Shown: positions 53,577-62,433 of the stretch, one piece after another
Numbering within the stretch: the first letter of the stretch is position 1
Layout: each line of letters begins with the position of its first letter
Assembly (NCBI GenBank): GCA_947627875.1
Contig: CANQXS010000012.1
Location: 18,630 to 82,629 of the forward strand
Reading direction: 5' to 3'
Source of the DNA: an uncultured Clostridia bacterium
GTDB lineage: Bacteria; Bacillota; Clostridia; Oscillospirales; Ruminococcaceae
DNA length: 64,000 bases
Program-made: the position numbers and the translations under genes
Notes under the pieces: generated by a model
Databases searched by the model: none
What the model was told of the DNA's origin: nothing
The model's input: the letters and a program-made list of their open reading frames with translations, nothing else

Positions 53577-54884
53577 ATGATGAATACATACGAACACTCG
53601 GTTTCGCTCGACGAGTCGCGCTGCACGGGCTGCACGACCTGTATAAAGCGCTGCCCCACCGAGGCGATAAGAGTGGACGGCGGGCATGCCGTCATAAATT
53701 CCGACCGCTGCATCGACTGCGGCGAGTGCATAAGGGTGTGTCAGCACCACGCTAAAATAGCGACCTGCAACAAGCTCGACCACCTTTACGACTATAAATG
53801 GCGGATAGCCCTTCCCGCGCCCTCGCTCTACGGGCAGTTTGAAGGGCTCGAAGACGTCGACTACGTTTTGCAGGGGCTCCTCGATATGGGCTTCAATGAC
53901 GTTTATGAGGTCTCTCAGGCTGCGGAGATAGTTTCGGAATACACCCGTTTATATCTCAAGACCGAGGGGATAAAAAAGCCGGTCATAAGCTCGGCCTGCC
54001 CCGTTATCGCGAGGCTGATAGCGCTGAGGTTCCCCTATCTTAAAGACAACCTTCTGCCTATCCTCCCGCCGATGGAGATAGCCGCCATCGAGGCGAGAAA
54101 GCGCGCAAAAGCCGCTCATCCCGAGCTCAAGGACGAAGACATAGGCGTATGCTTCATCTCACCCTGCCCCGCTAAAACGAGCTATGTAAAGAACGGCTTC
54201 GGCGAATATAAGTCGAATATCGATCTCGTAGTTTCGATGAGCGATATCTACTTCTCGCTTCTTAATCTTATGAGCCGCGACAAGGTGCCTCAGCCGGTGT
54301 CGAACTCCGGAATGATAGGCATAAGCTGGGCGGCTTCGGGCGGAGAGGCGACCGCCATATTCAACGACAAATACCTTGCGGCGGACAGCATTGAAAACGT
54401 CGTCGAGATGCTCGACCAGATAGAGAACGGAACCATCCCCCAGCTCGAATTTATCGAGCTCAACGCCTGCACGGGCGGCTGCGTCGGCGGAGTTATGACC
54501 GTCGAGAACCCGTTTATCGCAAAGGCAAGGCTCCAGACTCTTCGGCGCTATCTCCCCGTTTCTCAGAATTTCTTGACCGACGACAAAAAATACATCCCGC
54601 CGGAATACTTCTTTGAAGACATTCCCGACTATAAGCCGATGAACCGCCTCGGCAGCTCTATCGGCGAGTCGATGAGAATGATGTCGGACATTCAGAAGCT
54701 CAGAGACGGGCTCCCCGGAATAGACTGCGGCTCCTGCGGCGCGCCGAACTGCCGTGCGTTCGCCGAAGACGTCGTTAAGGGCGAGCGGAGCCTCGAAAGC
54801 TGCATCATAAGGACCCACCGCATTCAGAACGGCGAGCCCGTGAGAAAATTCGACCCCTCTGAGCGGAAGGAGGACGGAATATGA
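53577..54884 (+). CDS. HydS-like (putative sensory) [FeFe]-hydrogenase-domain protein
   Basis: A 435-residue protein. Two N-terminal 4Fe-4S clusters are CTGCTTCIKRCPTEA and CIDCGECIRVCQHHAK. The H-domain follows with altered signatures: L1 SSACPVIARLI, L2 ISPCPAKTS, L3 ELNACTGGCVGG. In catalytic enzymes L1 is TSCCP, so the proton-relay Cys is Ala here, while the cluster Cys is kept. This is the change described for putative sensory HydS proteins. The C-terminus has one more Fe-S motif (DCGSCGAPNCRAFAEDV). No PAS or kinase domain is attached; HATPase genes stand on both sides. Confidence 0.88.
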   Translation: MMNTYEHSVSLDESRCTGCTTCIKRCPTEAIRVDGGHAVINSDRCIDCGECIRVCQHHAKIATCNKLDHLYDYKWRIALPAPSLYGQFEGLEDVDYVLQGLLDMGFNDVYEVSQAAEIVSEYTRLYLKTEGIKKPVISSACPVIARLIALRFPYLKDNLLPILPPMEIAAIEARKRAKAAHPELKDEDIGVCFISPCPAKTSYVKNGFGEYKSNIDLVVSMSDIYFSLLNLMSRDKVPQPVSNSGMIGISWAASGGEATAIFNDKYLAADSIENVVEMLDQIENGTIPQLEFIELNACTGGCVGGVMTVENPFIAKARLQTLRRYLPVSQNFLTDDKKYIPPEYFFEDIPDYKPMNRLGSSIGESMRMMSDIQKLRDGLPGIDCGSCGAPNCRAFAEDVVKGERSLESCIIRTHRIQNGEPVRKFDPSERKEDGI

Positions 54885-55207
54885 CCGTAAAAGAGCTTTG
54901 CGAAAAAACCGGCTTTAAGGTCGTATGCCTTCCCGAGCCGGAGCGCGAGGTGTCGGGCTGCTACTGCGGCGACCTTCTGAGCTGGGTAATGGGAAGGGCG
55001 TCTTCGGGTCAGGCCTGGATAACGATAATGTCGAATATAAACATCGTCGCCGTCGCTACCCTTTGCGACACCGCGGTTATTATCCTCTCGGAGAACGTTG
55101 CGCTCGAAGAAAACGTCGTGAATACCGCCGAGCAGCGAGGCGTGAACATTATTTCCGCCCCGATGCCCACCTTTGAAGCGGCGAAGGCGATAGCCGACCT
55201 CGTATGA
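54881..55207 (+). CDS. DRTGG-domain protein (second of two)
   Basis: A 108-residue paralog of the protein at 52771. The pattern is LCEKTGFKVVCLPEPEREV, then GCYCGDLLSWVMGRASSGQAWITIMSNINIVAVA, LCDTAVIILSENV, and a last strand NIISAPMPTFEAAKAI. Cys-rich GCYCGDLLSW replaces the ACGSDMMSDVL of the first copy. Four-base overlaps join it to the HydS-like gene before it and the PHP gene after it. Confidence 0.83.
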   Translation: MTVKELCEKTGFKVVCLPEPEREVSGCYCGDLLSWVMGRASSGQAWITIMSNINIVAVATLCDTAVIILSENVALEENVVNTAEQRGVNIISAPMPTFEAAKAIADLV

Positions 55208-55941
55208 GCAGATATTACTACGATCTGCATATCCATTCCTGCCTCTCCCCCTGCGCCGACAACGATATGACCCCCGCCAACATCGCGGGGACTGCGACCC
55301 TCGCGGGGATACAGATAATGGCTCTTACCGACCACAACGCGGTAAAAAACTGCGCCGCCTTTTTCAAAGCCTGCAAGCGCTACGGCGTTATCCCGATAGC
55401 GGGAATGGAGCTCACCACCGCCGAGGATATCCACGTCGTATGCCTGTTTGAGGAGCTCGAAAAGGCCCTCGAATTCGGCGAAGAGGTCGATTCGCGGAGG
55501 ATAAGGATACCCAACAGGGTAGATATCTTCGGCGACCAGCTCATTATGGACGACGAGGAGAACGTGATCGGGACCGATGAGTTTATGCTCCCCAACGCGA
55601 CCGAGATAACCGTCGACGAAGCGCCCGAGATCGTAAAAAAATACGGGGGGATATGTTACCCCGCTCATATCGACCGCCAGGCGAACGGGATAATCGCCGT
55701 TCTCGGAACGTTTCCCGATTATCCGAAATTTACCTGCGCCGAGCTCCACGACAAGGAAAAGATAGCCCCTCACCTCGAAAAATACCCGATTTTAAAGGAT
55801 AAGCAGATAGTTATAAGCTCAGACGCGCATTACCTCTGGGATATCCGCGACGCCGACGCTTATTTCGACCTCGACGACGAGCCCTATTCATCGGCGCTCG
55901 TTAGAAAGAGGCTCTTTGAAAAACTCAGACGGGAGGAATGA
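55204..55941 (+). CDS. PHP-domain phosphoesterase-like protein
   Basis: A 245-residue metal-dependent hydrolase of the PHP superfamily. Metal motifs are DLHIHSCLSPCADNDM near residues 7-22, ALTDHNAVKN near residue 41, CYPAHIDRQANG and SSDAHYLWDI near residue 202. The TrpH-like layout suggests phosphoester or nucleotide hydrolysis. A function beside hydrogenase genes has not been established. Four-base overlaps on both sides. Confidence 0.88.
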   Translation: MSRYYYDLHIHSCLSPCADNDMTPANIAGTATLAGIQIMALTDHNAVKNCAAFFKACKRYGVIPIAGMELTTAEDIHVVCLFEELEKALEFGEEVDSRRIRIPNRVDIFGDQLIMDDEENVIGTDEFMLPNATEITVDEAPEIVKKYGGICYPAHIDRQANGIIAVLGTFPDYPKFTCAELHDKEKIAPHLEKYPILKDKQIVISSDAHYLWDIRDADAYFDLDDEPYSSALVRKRLFEKLRREE

Positions 55942-56498
55942 CCTTGAAGGAGCTTTCGCTCAACGTGCTCGACATAGCGAAAAATTCCGTAAAAGCGGGC
56001 GCGAAGAACGTCGTGATCTCGATAGCCGAGACTTCGGATACCCTTGAGCTTAAGATCTCTGACGACGGCTGCGGAATGACGCCGGAGTTCTTAAAGAACG
56101 TTACCGACCCGTTCTGCACAACAAGGACTACCCGCCCCGTCGGGCTGGGGCTGCCGCTTTTAAAGCTCGAAGCCGAGCAGACCGGCGGCAATATGTCGAT
56201 AGAATCGAAGGCGGAGGAGCTCTCGCCCGACGACCACGGGACCGTTACCCGCGCGCTGTTCTATAAAAACCACATAGATATGACCCCGCTCGGGGATATA
56301 TGCTCGTCGGTCGTAACGCTTATTCAGGGCAACCCCGACATAGATTTCCTCTTTACGCATACTTCGCCGGAATTTGAGGTAAAGCTCGATACAAAGGAGC
56401 TCCGCGAGGTCTTGGGCGAAGACGTTCCGCTCGACAATGCCGAGGTCCTCGTATGGATAACCGGCTACCTTAAAGGGCAGTATAACGGCGAGGAATAA
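55938..56498 (+). CDS. HATPase domain protein, second of two
   Basis: A 186-residue GHKL ATPase. The N-box is LNVLDIAKNSVKAGAKNVVI, G1 is SDDGCGM, and the G2 region is TTRPVGLGLPLLKLEAEQTGG. A C-terminal extension (residues 110-186) has no phosphoacceptor. It is closer to histidine-kinase catalytic domains than the RsbW-like first copy. It overlaps the PHP gene by four bases and is followed, after 52 bases, by the 2Fe-2S gene. Confidence 0.87.
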   Translation: MTLKELSLNVLDIAKNSVKAGAKNVVISIAETSDTLELKISDDGCGMTPEFLKNVTDPFCTTRTTRPVGLGLPLLKLEAEQTGGNMSIESKAEELSPDDHGTVTRALFYKNHIDMTPLGDICSSVVTLIQGNPDIDFLFTHTSPEFEVKLDTKELREVLGEDVPLDNAEVLVWITGYLKGQYNGEE

Positions 56499-56550
56499 AT
56501 TTGTTTGCAATTTAAATTCACTATAAATTTCGCAGAAAGGATAGAGTTTT

Positions 56551-56919
56551 ATGAAATCATTAGCAGAACTCGCAGCAATCAGAGAAAAGATGAAAGACAG
56601 AGTCGTTCTCCGCGAAGGTCAGGGCGATATCCGCGTTGTAGTCGGAATGGCGACCTGCGGCATCGCGGCGGGCGCGCGTCCGGTCCTCTCGGCATTTGTC
56701 GAGGGAGTAGCCAACGAAGGTCTTTCCGACAAGGTCACCGTCACCCAGACGGGCTGCATCGGCATCTGCCAGTACGAGCCCGTTGTCGAGGTCTTCGAGG
56801 CGGGCAAGGAGAAGGTCACCTATGTAAAGATGACCGCCGAAAAGGCAAAAGAAGTGATCGAAAAGCACCTCAAGGGCGGCTCGGTCGTTTCGGAATACAC
56901 CATCGGCAGCAACCAGTAA
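56551..56919 (+). CDS. Thioredoxin-like 2Fe-2S ferredoxin domain protein
   Basis: A 122-residue protein with the fold of NuoE C-domains and of the HydB N-terminus. Only three cysteines are present: Cys36 in GMATCGIAAGAR, and Cys69 and Cys73 in TGCIGICQYEP. The usual first pair (C-x4-C or C-x12-C) is therefore reduced to one Cys. The same MATCGIAAGAR form seems common in clostridial operons of this type, so it may be a genuine variant site. GAAAGGATAG precedes the ATG. It is followed by hydB at 31 bases. Confidence 0.87.
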   Translation: MKSLAELAAIREKMKDRVVLREGQGDIRVVVGMATCGIAAGARPVLSAFVEGVANEGLSDKVTVTQTGCIGICQYEPVVEVFEAGKEKVTYVKMTAEKAKEVIEKHLKGGSVVSEYTIGSNQ

Positions 56920-56950
56920 CCCAAGAATATCATTAGGAGGTATATAAAAT

Positions 56951-58777
56951 ATGATTCGTTCACAAGTGCTGATATGCGGCGGTACCGGCTGTACCTCGTC
57001 CGGCTCTAAGGCGATCCAGAAGGCTTTCAACGAGCAGATAGAGATCGCCGGACTTTCGGAGGAAGTAAAGCTCGTGCAGACCGGCTGCTTCGGTCTCTGC
57101 GCGTTAGGTCCTGTCGTTATCATCTATCCCGACGGCACGTTTTATTCGAGGGTAACTCCCGACGACGTTCCCGAGATAGTATCCGAGCATCTTCTCAAGG
57201 GGCGCGTTGTCGAGCGCCTTGTCTATGCCGACACCGGCGAGGAAAAGGTCGAAAACGTTGCCGACGTCTCCCTTTCCGACACCGCCTTCTATAAGGCGCA
57301 GCACCGCGTAGCGCTCCGCAACTGCGGCGTTATCAACCCCGAAAACATCGACGAGTACATAGCTATGGACGGCTACGCCGCTCTCGGCAAGGTCCTCACC
57401 GAAATGACCCCCGAAGAGGTCATCGACGTTGTCCTTAAGTCGGGTCTTCGCGGACGCGGAGGCGCAGGCTTCCCGACCGGCAGAAAATGGTCTATGGCTC
57501 GCACTCTCGTTCCCGACGCCGACCAGAAATACGTCTGCTGCAACGCCGATGAAGGCGACCCGGGCGCATTTATGGACCGTTCCGTCCTTGAGGGCGACCC
57601 TCACGCCGTCCTCGAAGCTATGGCTATAGCCGGCTACGCCATCGGCGCAAATCAGGGCTTCATCTATGTAAGAGCCGAATACCCGATAGCCGTCGCAAGG
57701 CTTAAGATCGCCATTCAGCAGGCCCACGAATACGGGCTTCTGGGCAAGAACATCTTCGGCACCGGCTTCGATTTCGATATCGAGCTCAGGCTCGGCGCGG
57801 GCGCTTTCGTCTGCGGCGAAGAGACCGCCCTTATGACCTCTATCGAGGGCAAGCGCGGCGAGCCGAGGCCCCGTCCTCCGTTCCCGGCGGTAAAGGGACT
57901 CTTCGGCAAGCCCACCATTCTCAACAACGTTGAAACCTATGCGAATATCCCCCAGATAATCCTCAAGGGCGCCGACTGGTTCGCCTCTATGGGTACCGAA
58001 AAGTCGAAGGGAACAAAGGTCTTCGCGCTCGGCGGCAAGATCAAGCACACCGGACTCGTTGAGGTCCCGATGGGAACCACCCTTCGCCAGATAGTCGAGG
58101 AGATAGGCGGCGGCATCCCGAACGGCAAGAAGTTCAAGGCTGCCCAGACCGGCGGACCTTCCGGCGGCTGCATCCCCGCGGAGCATCTCGACGTCCCGAT
58201 CGACTACGACAACCTTATCGCCATCGGCTCGATGATGGGCTCGGGCGGACTTATCGTTATGGACGAAGACAACTGCATGGTCGATATCGCCAAGTTCTTC
58301 CTCGAATTCACCGTCGACGAATCCTGCGGAAAATGCACCCCCTGCCGCGTAGGCACCAAGAGGCTGCTTGAAATGCTCACCAAGATCACCGAGGGCAAGG
58401 GCACCCTTGAAGACCTCGACAGAATGGAGGAGCTCTGCAACTACATCAAGCAGAACGCCCTCTGCGGACTCGGTCAGACTGCTCCTAACCCCGTTCTCTC
58501 AACCCTCCGCTACTTCAGAGACGAGTATGTTGCCCACATCGTGGACAAGAAATGCCCCGCCGGCGTCTGCAAGAGCCTTCTTTCATACAAGATCGACCGC
58601 GAGAAGTGCATCGGCTGCGGAATGTGCGCCAGAAACTGCCCCGCGAACGCGATCTCGAAGACCGATTACACCGCTCCCGGCAAGAAGCTCCCCGCTATGG
58701 CAATCGACCCCCAGAAGTGCGTGAAGTGCGGCGCCTGCATGGCGAGCTGCAAGTTCAAGGCCATTTCCAAGGAATAA
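56951..58777 (+). CDS. hydB: NuoF-like NADH-binding subunit of the hydrogenase (HydB)
   Basis: A 608-residue flavoprotein. An N-terminal 2Fe-2S thioredoxin-like domain has CGGTGCTSSG and TGCFGLCALGP. The NADH/FMN domain has GLRGRGGAGFPTGRKW near residue 160 and CNADEGDPGAFMDR. The NuoF 4Fe-4S motif is ESCGKCTPCRVG near residue 458. Two C-terminal ferredoxin clusters are CIGCGMCARNCPANA and CVKCGACMASCKFKA. This is the HydB architecture of electron-bifurcating hydrogenases that use NADH and ferredoxin. It lies 19 bases before hydA. Confidence 0.95.
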   Translation: MIRSQVLICGGTGCTSSGSKAIQKAFNEQIEIAGLSEEVKLVQTGCFGLCALGPVVIIYPDGTFYSRVTPDDVPEIVSEHLLKGRVVERLVYADTGEEKVENVADVSLSDTAFYKAQHRVALRNCGVINPENIDEYIAMDGYAALGKVLTEMTPEEVIDVVLKSGLRGRGGAGFPTGRKWSMARTLVPDADQKYVCCNADEGDPGAFMDRSVLEGDPHAVLEAMAIAGYAIGANQGFIYVRAEYPIAVARLKIAIQQAHEYGLLGKNIFGTGFDFDIELRLGAGAFVCGEETALMTSIEGKRGEPRPRPPFPAVKGLFGKPTILNNVETYANIPQIILKGADWFASMGTEKSKGTKVFALGGKIKHTGLVEVPMGTTLRQIVEEIGGGIPNGKKFKAAQTGGPSGGCIPAEHLDVPIDYDNLIAIGSMMGSGGLIVMDEDNCMVDIAKFFLEFTVDESCGKCTPCRVGTKRLLEMLTKITEGKGTLEDLDRMEELCNYIKQNALCGLGQTAPNPVLSTLRYFRDEYVAHIVDKKCPAGVCKSLLSYKIDREKCIGCGMCARNCPANAISKTDYTAPGKKLPAMAIDPQKCVKCGACMASCKFKAISKE

Positions 58778-58796
58778 GGAGGAAGCAGCTAATATT

Positions 58797-60554
58797 ATGG
58801 ATAAAATGATAAATCTTAAGATAGACGGCGTCGCCGTCAGCGTGCCCGACGGCACGACTATACTCGAAGCCGCAAGGCTTGCGGGAATAAACGTCCCCAC
58901 CCTCTGCTATATGAAGGACCTCAACCAGATAGGCGCCTGCCGTATCTGCGTAGTTGAGGCAAACGAGGGCAGAGGCTTCCGCACCGTCGCCTCCTGCGTA
59001 TATCCCGTCACCGAGGGAATGGAGGTAAGAACCAACTCCGTCGCCGTTCAGAAGTCGCGCAGGACCACCCTCGAGCTCCTTCTCTCGACTCACGACAGAA
59101 AGTGCCTCTCCTGCGTTCGCTCCGAAAACTGCGAATTCCAGAAGCTCTGCCGCGACTACGGCGTTGAGCAGGAAGACATATTCGACGGCGAGAAGCCCGT
59201 TTACGAGATCGACGAATCCGCCCCGCATATGATAAGGGACAACAATAAGTGCGTCCTCTGCCGCCGCTGCGTCGCCGCCTGCAAGGCTCAGCACGTCGCG
59301 GTAATCGGCACCAACGACCGCGGAATCGACACCAACGTCTCCTGCGGCTTCGGTCTCGGTCTTGCCGACGTAGGCTGCGTAAGCTGCGGACAGTGCATTA
59401 TAAACTGCCCGACCGGCGCCCTCAGAGAAAAGGACGACACCGACAAGGTCTTTGCCGCCATCAACGACCCGAAGAAATACGTCGTCGTGCAGACCGCTCC
59501 GGCTGTCCGCGCGGCTTTGGGCGAAGATTTCGGAATGGAGATCGGCACCGGCGTAGAGGGCAAGATGGTCGCCGCTCTGCACCGCCTCGGATTCGACAAG
59601 GTATTCGACACCGACGTAGGAGCCGACTTCACCATTATGGAGGAAGGCACCGAGTTTATCCACCGCCTCAAGAACGGCGGAGTCCTCCCGATGATAACCT
59701 CCTGCTCTCCCGGCTGGGTCAAGTTCTGCGAGACCTATCACCCCAATATGATTCCCAACCTTTCGAGCTGCAAGTCGCCTCAGCAGATGTTCGGCGCTAT
59801 CATCAAGACCTGGTATGCCGAAAAGAACGGCATCGACCCGAAGGATATAGTTTCCGTCTCGGTAATGCCCTGCACCGCGAAGAAGTTTGAGATAAAGCGC
59901 GACGACCAGTCGGCTGCGGGTCTGCCCGACCTCGATATCTCTATCACCACCCGCGAGCTCGCAAGAATGATAAAGCGCGCAGGAATCGACTTCAAGAACC
60001 TCCCCGACGAGCAGTTTGACAATCCTCTCGGCGAAGGCACCGGCGCCGGCGTTATCTTCGGAGCAACCGGCGGCGTTATGGAAGCCGCTCTCAGAACGGT
60101 TGCCGAAGTCCTCGAAGGCAAGGTCATCGACAATGTTGACTACCACGCCGTCCGCGGGACCGACGCCATCAAGGAAGCCACCCTCAACATCGCCGGAACC
60201 GACGTTAACATCTGCGTTGTCTCGGGTCTCGACGCCGCCCATAAGGTCCTCTGCGCCGTTGAGAACGGTGAGAAGAACTACCACTTCATCGAGATCATGT
60301 GCTGCCCCGGCGGCTGCGTAAACGGCGGCGGACAGCCTATCCAGCCCGCGAGCATCCGCTCTACCGTAGACATCAAGGGCAAGCGCGCAAAGGCTCTTTA
60401 CAGCTACGACGCCGCAAACGTAAAGCGCAAGAGCCACGAGAGCGAAGCCGTCAAGACCGTTTACGGCGAGTTCTTCGGCGAGCCCGGAAGCCACAAGGCT
60501 CACGAGGTCCTGCATACGAGCTATGTAGACCGCTCCAAGAGCGTCGTGAAGTAA
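58797..60554 (+). CDS. hydA: [FeFe]-hydrogenase catalytic subunit (HydA)
   Basis: A 585-residue M3-type hydrogenase. The N-terminal 2Fe-2S domain has CYMKDLNQIGACRICVVE. A His-ligated 4Fe-4S region follows (HDRKCLSCVRSENCEFQKLC). Two ferredoxin clusters are CVLCRRCVAACKAQ and CVSCGQCIINCPTG. The H-cluster motifs are L1 TSCSPGW near residue 303, L2 MPCTAKKFE, and L3 EIMCCPGGCVNGGGQP. It makes or uses H2 at the end of the HydABC electron path. L1 has Ser where many enzymes have a second Cys. Last gene of the operon, before a strong terminator. Confidence 0.96.
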   Translation: MDKMINLKIDGVAVSVPDGTTILEAARLAGINVPTLCYMKDLNQIGACRICVVEANEGRGFRTVASCVYPVTEGMEVRTNSVAVQKSRRTTLELLLSTHDRKCLSCVRSENCEFQKLCRDYGVEQEDIFDGEKPVYEIDESAPHMIRDNNKCVLCRRCVAACKAQHVAVIGTNDRGIDTNVSCGFGLGLADVGCVSCGQCIINCPTGALREKDDTDKVFAAINDPKKYVVVQTAPAVRAALGEDFGMEIGTGVEGKMVAALHRLGFDKVFDTDVGADFTIMEEGTEFIHRLKNGGVLPMITSCSPGWVKFCETYHPNMIPNLSSCKSPQQMFGAIIKTWYAEKNGIDPKDIVSVSVMPCTAKKFEIKRDDQSAAGLPDLDISITTRELARMIKRAGIDFKNLPDEQFDNPLGEGTGAGVIFGATGGVMEAALRTVAEVLEGKVIDNVDYHAVRGTDAIKEATLNIAGTDVNICVVSGLDAAHKVLCAVENGEKNYHFIEIMCCPGGCVNGGGQPIQPASIRSTVDIKGKRAKALYSYDAANVKRKSHESEAVKTVYGEFFGEPGSHKAHEVLHTSYVDRSKSVVK

Positions 60555-60563
60555 TCAAACATA

Positions 60564-60597
60564 AAAAATCCCTTCGGTCAAATCCGAAGGGATTTTT
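60564..60597. terminator. Bidirectional terminator between hydA and ydbC
   Basis: AAAAATCCCTTCGG-TCAAAT-CCGAAGGGATTTTT, a 14-bp perfect stem. Confidence 0.94.
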
Positions 60598-60609
60598 ATG
60601 CCTATAGGT

Positions 60610-60870
60610 TCAGAGGATCTCGTTTTCGTCGATGTCGAAGCCGTCGGGGGTAATGTCTTCCCCGAGGATAACGCGCCTGAGCGCGTCGAATTCCTCCTCC
60701 GAGAGGGTAATGCCCTTGCCCATGCGCTGGTGGTCGGGCGACCATTCGCGAATGTCATACTTCGGCGGATAGTCGTTCCAGCTCACCTTGTTGAGCTCCT
60801 TTGTCCACCCGCGCGAGCTTTCGCCCAAAACCGCGATGTGCTCGGTTATCTCGTATTTGAGTTCTGCCAT
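60610..60870 (-). CDS. YdbC/PC4-like nucleic-acid-binding protein
   Basis: An 86-residue protein of the YdbC family (PC4-type ssDNA-binding fold). The pattern is LKYEITEHIAVLGESSRGWTKELN, then SWNDYPPKYDIREWSPDHQRMGKGITLS, near-invariant in the family. The ATG at 60870 is preferred over one eight codons upstream because AAAGGAG lies ten bases before it. Members may act in transcription or DNA repair. It follows the flippase gene by seven bases and may be co-transcribed with it. Confidence 0.88.
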   Translation of the reverse strand: MAELKYEITEHIAVLGESSRGWTKELNKVSWNDYPPKYDIREWSPDHQRMGKGITLSEEEFDALRRVILGEDITPDGFDIDENEIL

Positions 60871-60877
60871 CTGTAAA

Positions 60878-62341
60878 TCACTCCTTTTCGGCAAAAATTT
60901 CGGTTTTATTCAGGAACGGCAGCTTTTCCCTCAGCTTTTTCGGAAGGATAAAAGCCGCTATTTTAAGAAGCTGACTGAAATTGAGCGCGAGCACCGCCGC
61001 GAAGAGCGCCGCGAGCGCCGCATATACCCACCAACCCGAAAACTGGTTTATAACCGCCATAGCGGTCATAAGCAGGGTGTTGATAAGTATTTTCGGAAGG
61101 GAGAATTTAAAATGAATGAGCCTCGGCGTGTCGAACAGGCGGAAGAAGAACACCGCGAAGTAGGCGGCGAAGGTCGCGCCGGCGGCGCCGTAAATTCCGA
61201 AGCGGGGGATAAGCGCAAAGTTGAGAATTATGTTGATTATCCCAGCAGCAAGCGAAGTTGCAAATGAGCGCTTCGTCCGCTTTTCGGCGATATATACCGA
61301 GCCCAAAAAGACGTTGAAGCAGGTAAAGACCGTCGCGAGGGTGAGTATCGGGGAATAGAGCATCGCCTCGTGGTAGGCGGGATTGACCCAAATATAGGTC
61401 AGAGGGCGGTTTATAAGCAGTATCCCCGCCGCCATAACATACATAAACGACTGATTCAGCGAAAATACCTTTGTATAAAAATCCTCCCGCCCGACCGAGT
61501 TGTTCTCCTGGATAGCCGACATATTCCAAGCCTGAGAAAACATCGTGAATATAGTTGTGATGATGGTGGGAATCTTATAGGCAACGGTGTTTATTCCGTT
61601 CATCGCCTCACCGTGGAAATAGGTGATTATAAAGCGGTCGGAGATAGAGGTTATCAGCCAGAGGATAGTAGTCGGGACGAGCGGCGCGCAGTATTTCAGC
61701 ATATCCCGAAGCGCCGAAAGCGAAAAGCGCTTTATGTTTACATGCTTATAAAGCCCCGCCGCAAAGAACAGGAATACGCTTGAGCTGAGGTCCGAAAGGA
61801 TTATCGCGAGGAGATAGCCTATCATTCCCCATTTGAATACAAGCAGGAAGAGAATGTTGAGGAGTATCATCGCGAGGGTGGTAAGTATTCCGTCAAGCGC
61901 GAAGAGCTTTACCTTTTCGAGCGAGCGAACATAAGTGGCGTTGAGCTGCTTAAGCGCTGCGGTCCATACATATATATAAAGTATGACGGTAAAGCCGTCG
62001 AGGTAATCGAACAGCGACAGCAGCGGGAAGATCGCCGCCATTATTGCGAGCCCCGCGCAGACGACGGCAAGGCAGGTGGTGTAGACGGTCTGGCGCTTTT
62101 CGAGGGTATCGGCGTCGAGCCCGAACCTCAGCGCGGCCTCGGCTACCGAGAGAGTGAAGATGGGCAGCAGGATATTGGCGGTCTGGGCTACGAGGTCGAC
62201 CGAGCCGTACTGCTCCGGCGAGAGCGCCGCGGTATAGAGAGGAACAAGGATAAGCACCAGCAGCTTTGAGCCGAAGGAGCCTATCGCGAAGATAAGGGTA
62301 TTTGAAAAGAGCTTTTTATAACTCTGCTTTGACACCGCCAC
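60878..62341 (-). CDS. Polysaccharide flippase (Wzx/MATE-like, MOP superfamily)
   Basis: A 487-residue protein with about 14 hydrophobic segments. N-terminal features are the basic start SKQSYKKLFSNTLIFAIGSFGSKLL and AALSPEQYGSVDLVAQTAN, common to the oligosaccharide-flippase family. The middle has APLVPTTILWLITSISDRFII, and the end has FGIYGAAGATFAAYFAVFFFR. It moves lipid-linked glycan units across the membrane. The start is GTG with GGCGGTGAG upstream. It is 38 kb from the capsule block, so partnership with it is possible but unproven. Confidence 0.87.
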   Translation of the reverse strand: MAVSKQSYKKLFSNTLIFAIGSFGSKLLVLILVPLYTAALSPEQYGSVDLVAQTANILLPIFTLSVAEAALRFGLDADTLEKRQTVYTTCLAVVCAGLAIMAAIFPLLSLFDYLDGFTVILYIYVWTAALKQLNATYVRSLEKVKLFALDGILTTLAMILLNILFLLVFKWGMIGYLLAIILSDLSSSVFLFFAAGLYKHVNIKRFSLSALRDMLKYCAPLVPTTILWLITSISDRFIITYFHGEAMNGINTVAYKIPTIITTIFTMFSQAWNMSAIQENNSVGREDFYTKVFSLNQSFMYVMAAGILLINRPLTYIWVNPAYHEAMLYSPILTLATVFTCFNVFLGSVYIAEKRTKRSFATSLAAGIINIILNFALIPRFGIYGAAGATFAAYFAVFFFRLFDTPRLIHFKFSLPKILINTLLMTAMAVINQFSGWWVYAALAALFAAVLALNFSQLLKIAAFILPKKLREKLPFLNKTEIFAEKE

Positions 62342-62433
62342 TTTCTCACCGCCTTTCGCATGTACTATATTATAATAGACGGCGAGAAAAAAATCAATAT
62401 TTTCCGGAAAAGTTAAGCAAATGACCGCATCGG

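Noticed and set aside
57104..58186. 360-residue frame opposite hydB
   Set aside because: Entirely inside hydB on the other strand, with no initiation signals.
58755..60515. 586-residue frame opposite hydA
   Set aside because: A codon-bias shadow of hydA with no family motifs.
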